A program made the translations under genes and the position numbers. A stretch of 8,570 nt of DNA, taken from NCBI GenBank assembly GCA_947446625.1, contig CANFIE010000151.1:1-8570 (forward strand). Reading direction: 5' to 3'. Source of the DNA: Acetobacteraceae bacterium. Lineage in GTDB: Bacteria > Pseudomonadota > Alphaproteobacteria > Acetobacterales > Acetobacteraceae. The notes beneath the pieces were generated by a model. That model was not told the DNA's origin. It was given only the letters and a program-made list of their open reading frames with translations, and ran no database searches. Of the stretch, positions 6,130-8,570 are shown piece after piece. Positions within the stretch are counted from its first letter, which is position 1. Each line of letters opens with the position of its first letter.

Positions 6130-7568
6130 CGCCCGCGCAAGGGCAGGTCGCGCAGGGTCAGCGCCGCCAGCAGGTTCACCAGCATCACGGCGCCGGCGGC
6201 CCAGAACACCGCGGCGAAGGCGCCGGCCAGGGCTTCCGGCCCGGCGGCGTCGAACAACGCACGGCCACTCAAGGCGCCCGGCACCGTGGCCGCCAGCCGG
6301 TTGAACAGCAGCGCCGAAAGCGCCGCCACGCCAAAGGCGCCGCCCAGCAGCCGGAAGAAGAACATGCAGGCCACGCCAATGCCGCCGTCGCGGGGTTCCA
6401 GTGCGTTCTGCACCGCCACCGTCATCGGCGCGTAGCTGGCGCCGAAGGCCAGGCCCAGCAGCAGGGTTGAGACAAGGTCGAACCCCAGCGAATGGCCCAG
6501 CCCAACCGCGGCGATGGTGAAGCTCATGGTGGCGGCCAGCGCCGCGCCCACCACGGGCATGATGCGATAGCGCCCGAGCTTCGAGACGAGTTGCCCGCCG
6601 ACAAAGCTGCCGCTGACACTGCCGATGGTGATGGCGATCATCCGCAGCCCGGCATCCTTGGCGGAAAGCCCGGCCATGAGCTGGAAGGCCAGCGGGATGT
6701 GAATGACCAGCCCGATATTGGCCATGCTGGCGGTGCAGGTCACCGCATTGGCCAGCACGAATTCCCGCGTGCGGAACAGCCGGGGCGGCAGCATCGGCTC
6801 GGCCGCTGCGTTTTCGGTCGCGACCAAAGCGGCCAGGAAGATCAGCCCCAGCGCGAAGCAGAACAGCGGCAGCGGCGCCAGGAAGCTGCCGGCCCGCTGC
6901 GCCGCGGTAATGCCCAGCAGCAAGGGTGTGGCCGAAAGCAGGATGAACAGCGCGCCCAACCAGTCGATCACCGGTTTGCGCTGTGGCTTGGGCAGCCGGC
7001 GCAGCTGGAAATAGGTCAGTGCGAAGGCACCGGCACCGAGCGGCGCATCAATCAGAAATATCCAGTGCCAGGAGAGGTAGTCCGAGAACAAGCCGCCCAG
7101 CACTGGCCCGGCCACGCTGGCGGTGGCGAAAACGCTGGAGAGGTAGCCCTGCACCCGGCCACGTTCGCGCGGCGGGAAAATATCGCCCACCACCGCCACG
7201 GAAACGCTGCGCAACCCGCCACCGCCCAGGCCCTGCACCACGCGGGCCAGGATCAGTTCCGGCATGCTGGTGGCCGCCGCACACAGCAGCGCGCCGATGA
7301 CGAAGCCAACCACCGCCACCAGCAGCACCGGCCGTCTTCCGTACAGGTCGCTCAGCCGGCCATAGATCGGCGTGGTGACGGTGCTGGCGATGAGATAGGC
7401 CGAAACCACCCAACTCAGGCTTTCCCACCCGCCCAGGTCATTGGCGATGGAACTCAGCGCGGTGGCGACGATGGTCTGGTCCAGGCTGGCCAGGAACAGC
7501 GCCAGCATCAGCCCGGCCATGATCCGGCGGATCTGCGATTTGGTGAAGGCGGGTGCGGTTTCGGTCAT
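6126..7568 (-). CDS. MFS transporter, DHA2 (EmrB/QacA-type) drug:H+ antiporter family
   Basis: This is an inner-membrane proton-driven exporter of 480 aa, the size of 14-helix DHA2 proteins. Signature motifs are in order: LDQTIVATALSSIANDLGG (residues 29-47, motif D1 with D30), GRLSDLYGRRPVLL (70-83, motif A), LILARVVQGLGGGG (105-118, motif B with R109), and SVAGPVLGG (151-159, motif C, the antiporter motif), followed by WHWIFLIDAPLGA, a common DHA2 feature. ATG 7568 gives the expected short cytoplasmic N-terminus before helix 1. No strong ribosome site is seen upstream. It converges on the oxygenase operon and is divergent from the CoA-transferase gene across a 46-nt gap. The family exports drugs, dyes and lipophilic acids. 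Here it might expel an aromatic substrate or product, but the neighbours are the only support for that. Confidence 0.93.
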   Translation of the reverse strand: MTETAPAFTKSQIRRIMAGLMLALFLASLDQTIVATALSSIANDLGGWESLSWVVSAYLIASTVTTPIYGRLSDLYGRRPVLLVAVVGFVIGALLCAAATSMPELILARVVQGLGGGGLRSVSVAVVGDIFPPRERGRVQGYLSSVFATASVAGPVLGGLFSDYLSWHWIFLIDAPLGAGAFALTYFQLRRLPKPQRKPVIDWLGALFILLSATPLLLGITAAQRAGSFLAPLPLFCFALGLIFLAALVATENAAAEPMLPPRLFRTREFVLANAVTCTASMANIGLVIHIPLAFQLMAGLSAKDAGLRMIAITIGSVSGSFVGGQLVSKLGRYRIMPVVGAALAATMSFTIAAVGLGHSLGFDLVSTLLLGLAFGASYAPMTVAVQNALEPRDGGIGVACMFFFRLLGGAFGVAALSALLFNRLAATVPGALSGRALFDAAGPEALAGAFAAVFWAAGAVMLVNLLAALTLRDLPLRGR

Positions 7569-7614
7569 GCGGGCGCGATGCTAGCCTTGCCGGCACATTA
7601 GGGGAAACGGGGCT
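7569..7614. promoter_or_regulatory. short divergent spacer with small palindromes
   Basis: This 46-nt gap lies between the divergent MFS and CoA-transferase genes. It holds two small perfect palindromes, GCTAGC (7580-7585) and TGCCGGCA (7588-7595), and then AGGGGA (7600-7605), the likely ribosome-binding site of the CoA-transferase 9 nt before ATG 7615. There is little room for two independent promoters, so at least one would have to extend into a neighbouring coding region. No convincing -10/-35 pair was found. The palindromes could be an operator or chance. Confidence 0.25.
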
Positions 7615-8570
7615 ATGTCGGCATTGGCCGGAGTGAAGGTGCTGGATCTCAGCCGGGTATTGGCGGGGCCATCCTGCGGCCAGTTGTTTGCCGATATGGG
7701 CGCTGAGGTCATCAAGGTGGAGGACCGGGGCGGCGACGAGAACCGCACCTGGTTGCCGGTGGTGGACGGGCGCGGCGCGAATTACTTCAGCGTCAATCGC
7801 GGCAAGCGCGGCATGACGCTGAACCTGAAGTCGGCGCAGGGGCAGGAAATTCTGGCCGCGCTGGTGCGGCGCAGCGACGTGCTGATTGAAAACTTCCCGC
7901 CCGAGACGGCGAAGCGCCTGGGGCTGGACTGGCCTAGCTTGCAGGCGATCAACGAGAACCTGATCCATGTCTCCATCACCGGCTATGGCAGCCGTGGCCC
8001 GCTGAAGGACCGGCCTGGCTACGACAACATGCTGCAAGCCTTCAGCGGCATGATGGCGATGACCGGCGAGCATGACCGTGGCCCGGCGCGGCTGGGGCCG
8101 AGCGTGATCGACCTTGGCACCGGGGCGCTGGCCTTCGCTTCCGCCTGCGCCGCGCTGCTGGCGCGGAATGAGGGGCGAGCGAAGGGGCAGCATGTGGAAT
8201 GCTCGCTGCTGCAAACCGCGTTGAGCCAGCTTGGCTACCACTTCACCGCCTACACCATGGCGGGCGTGGTGCCGCAGCGGACCGGTAGTGCGGTGTGGCA
8301 CATCGTGCCCTACCAATGCTTCCAGACCGCCGATGGCTGGATACTGGCCGGCGCCACCAATGACGCAGTGTGGCAGCGCATGGCGGCGGCGCTGGGCGCG
8401 GGCGAACTGGCCGACAACCCGGCTTACGCCAGCACCCGGGGCCGCAGCCAGGCGCGGCTGGAATTGGTGGCGCTGCTGGAACCCTACTTTCTGAAGCGCA
8501 ACACCGAGGAGTGGGTGGCGCTGTTCGACGCTGCCAAGGTGCCCTGTAGCCCGGTGCAGGATGTGGCCCA
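7615..8570 (+). CDS. class III CoA-transferase (CaiB/BaiF family), 3' end beyond window
   Basis: This gene is open to the right edge; 318 codons are visible of about 400 usual for the family. Class III enzymes move CoA between carboxylic acids in the cytoplasm through an aspartyl-CoA thioester. The N-terminal CoA-binding region reads MSALAGVKVLDLSRVLAGPS, then GAEVIKVE (residues 29-36), which is the family opening. NYFSVNRGKRGMTLNLK (56-72), DVLIENFPP (88-96) and SITGYGSRGP (120-129) follow. The catalytic aspartate is D166 in PSVIDLGTGA (162-171). GQHVECSLLQTAL (191-203) and PYQCFQTADGWI (232-243) are also typical. ATG 7615 is supported by AGGGGA 9 nt upstream. The acid it activates is unknown. 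Placed beside oxygenase and transporter genes, it may activate or process an organic-acid intermediate of the same catabolic route, but it could also belong to an operon extending right of the window. Confidence 0.93.
   Translation, partial: MSALAGVKVLDLSRVLAGPSCGQLFADMGAEVIKVEDRGGDENRTWLPVVDGRGANYFSVNRGKRGMTLNLKSAQGQEILAALVRRSDVLIENFPPETAKRLGLDWPSLQAINENLIHVSITGYGSRGPLKDRPGYDNMLQAFSGMMAMTGEHDRGPARLGPSVIDLGTGALAFASACAALLARNEGRAKGQHVECSLLQTALSQLGYHFTAYTMAGVVPQRTGSAVWHIVPYQCFQTADGWILAGATNDAVWQRMAAALGAGELADNPAYASTRGRSQARLELVALLEPYFLKRNTEEWVALFDAAKVPCSPVQDVA

Noticed and set aside
6492..7601. Plus-strand frame opposite the MFS gene
   Set aside because: Composition typical of antisense frames (many Q, H, G, R); the minus-strand product has all DHA2 motifs in order.

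Overview
This GC-rich window, with dense, mostly ATGA-coupled genes, looks like a proteobacterial accessory-metabolism locus. The gene families present (TRAP transporter with a cysteine-rich binding protein, benzoate/anthranilate-type Rieske oxygenase, class III CoA-transferase) are common in Rhodospirillales/Acetobacteraceae-like Alphaproteobacteria and in Burkholderiales. I cannot choose between these from sequence alone. There is no rRNA, tRNA, CRISPR array or recognisable insertion sequence, and no transcriptional regulator in the window.

Layout. (1) Positions 84-3043, plus strand: a complete TRAP transporter in the order small permease (Q), large permease (M), binding protein (P). Q and M overlap by 4 nt, and M and P are 21 nt apart. 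(2) 3063-3758, minus strand: a SAM-dependent methyltransferase converging on the TRAP genes, with a 19-nt gap. (3) 3759-3874: a 116-nt divergent spacer, the most likely place for promoters serving both sides. (4) 3875-6110, plus strand: a tightly coupled trio of VOC-fold metalloprotein, Rieske oxygenase alpha subunit and oxygenase beta subunit, with 4-nt ATGA overlaps at both junctions. (5) 6126-7568, minus strand: an MFS exporter of the 14-TM DHA2 type, converging on the oxygenase operon. A perfect 7-bp inverted repeat contains both stop codons. (6) 7615 to the right edge, plus strand: a class III (CaiB/BaiF) CoA-transferase, truncated by the window end.

Working model (inference): the TRAP system imports an organic, perhaps aromatic, acid. 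The Rieske oxygenase hydroxylates an aromatic carboxylate-like substrate, and the VOC protein acts on a substrate or product of that step. The CoA-transferase may activate an acid intermediate, and the MFS protein may export substrate or product. The oxygenase trio has no ferredoxin or reductase gene beside it, so electrons must come from a protein encoded elsewhere. The main novelty candidate is this VOC-alpha-beta module without a reductase. Nothing else clearly points to an undescribed class of system.
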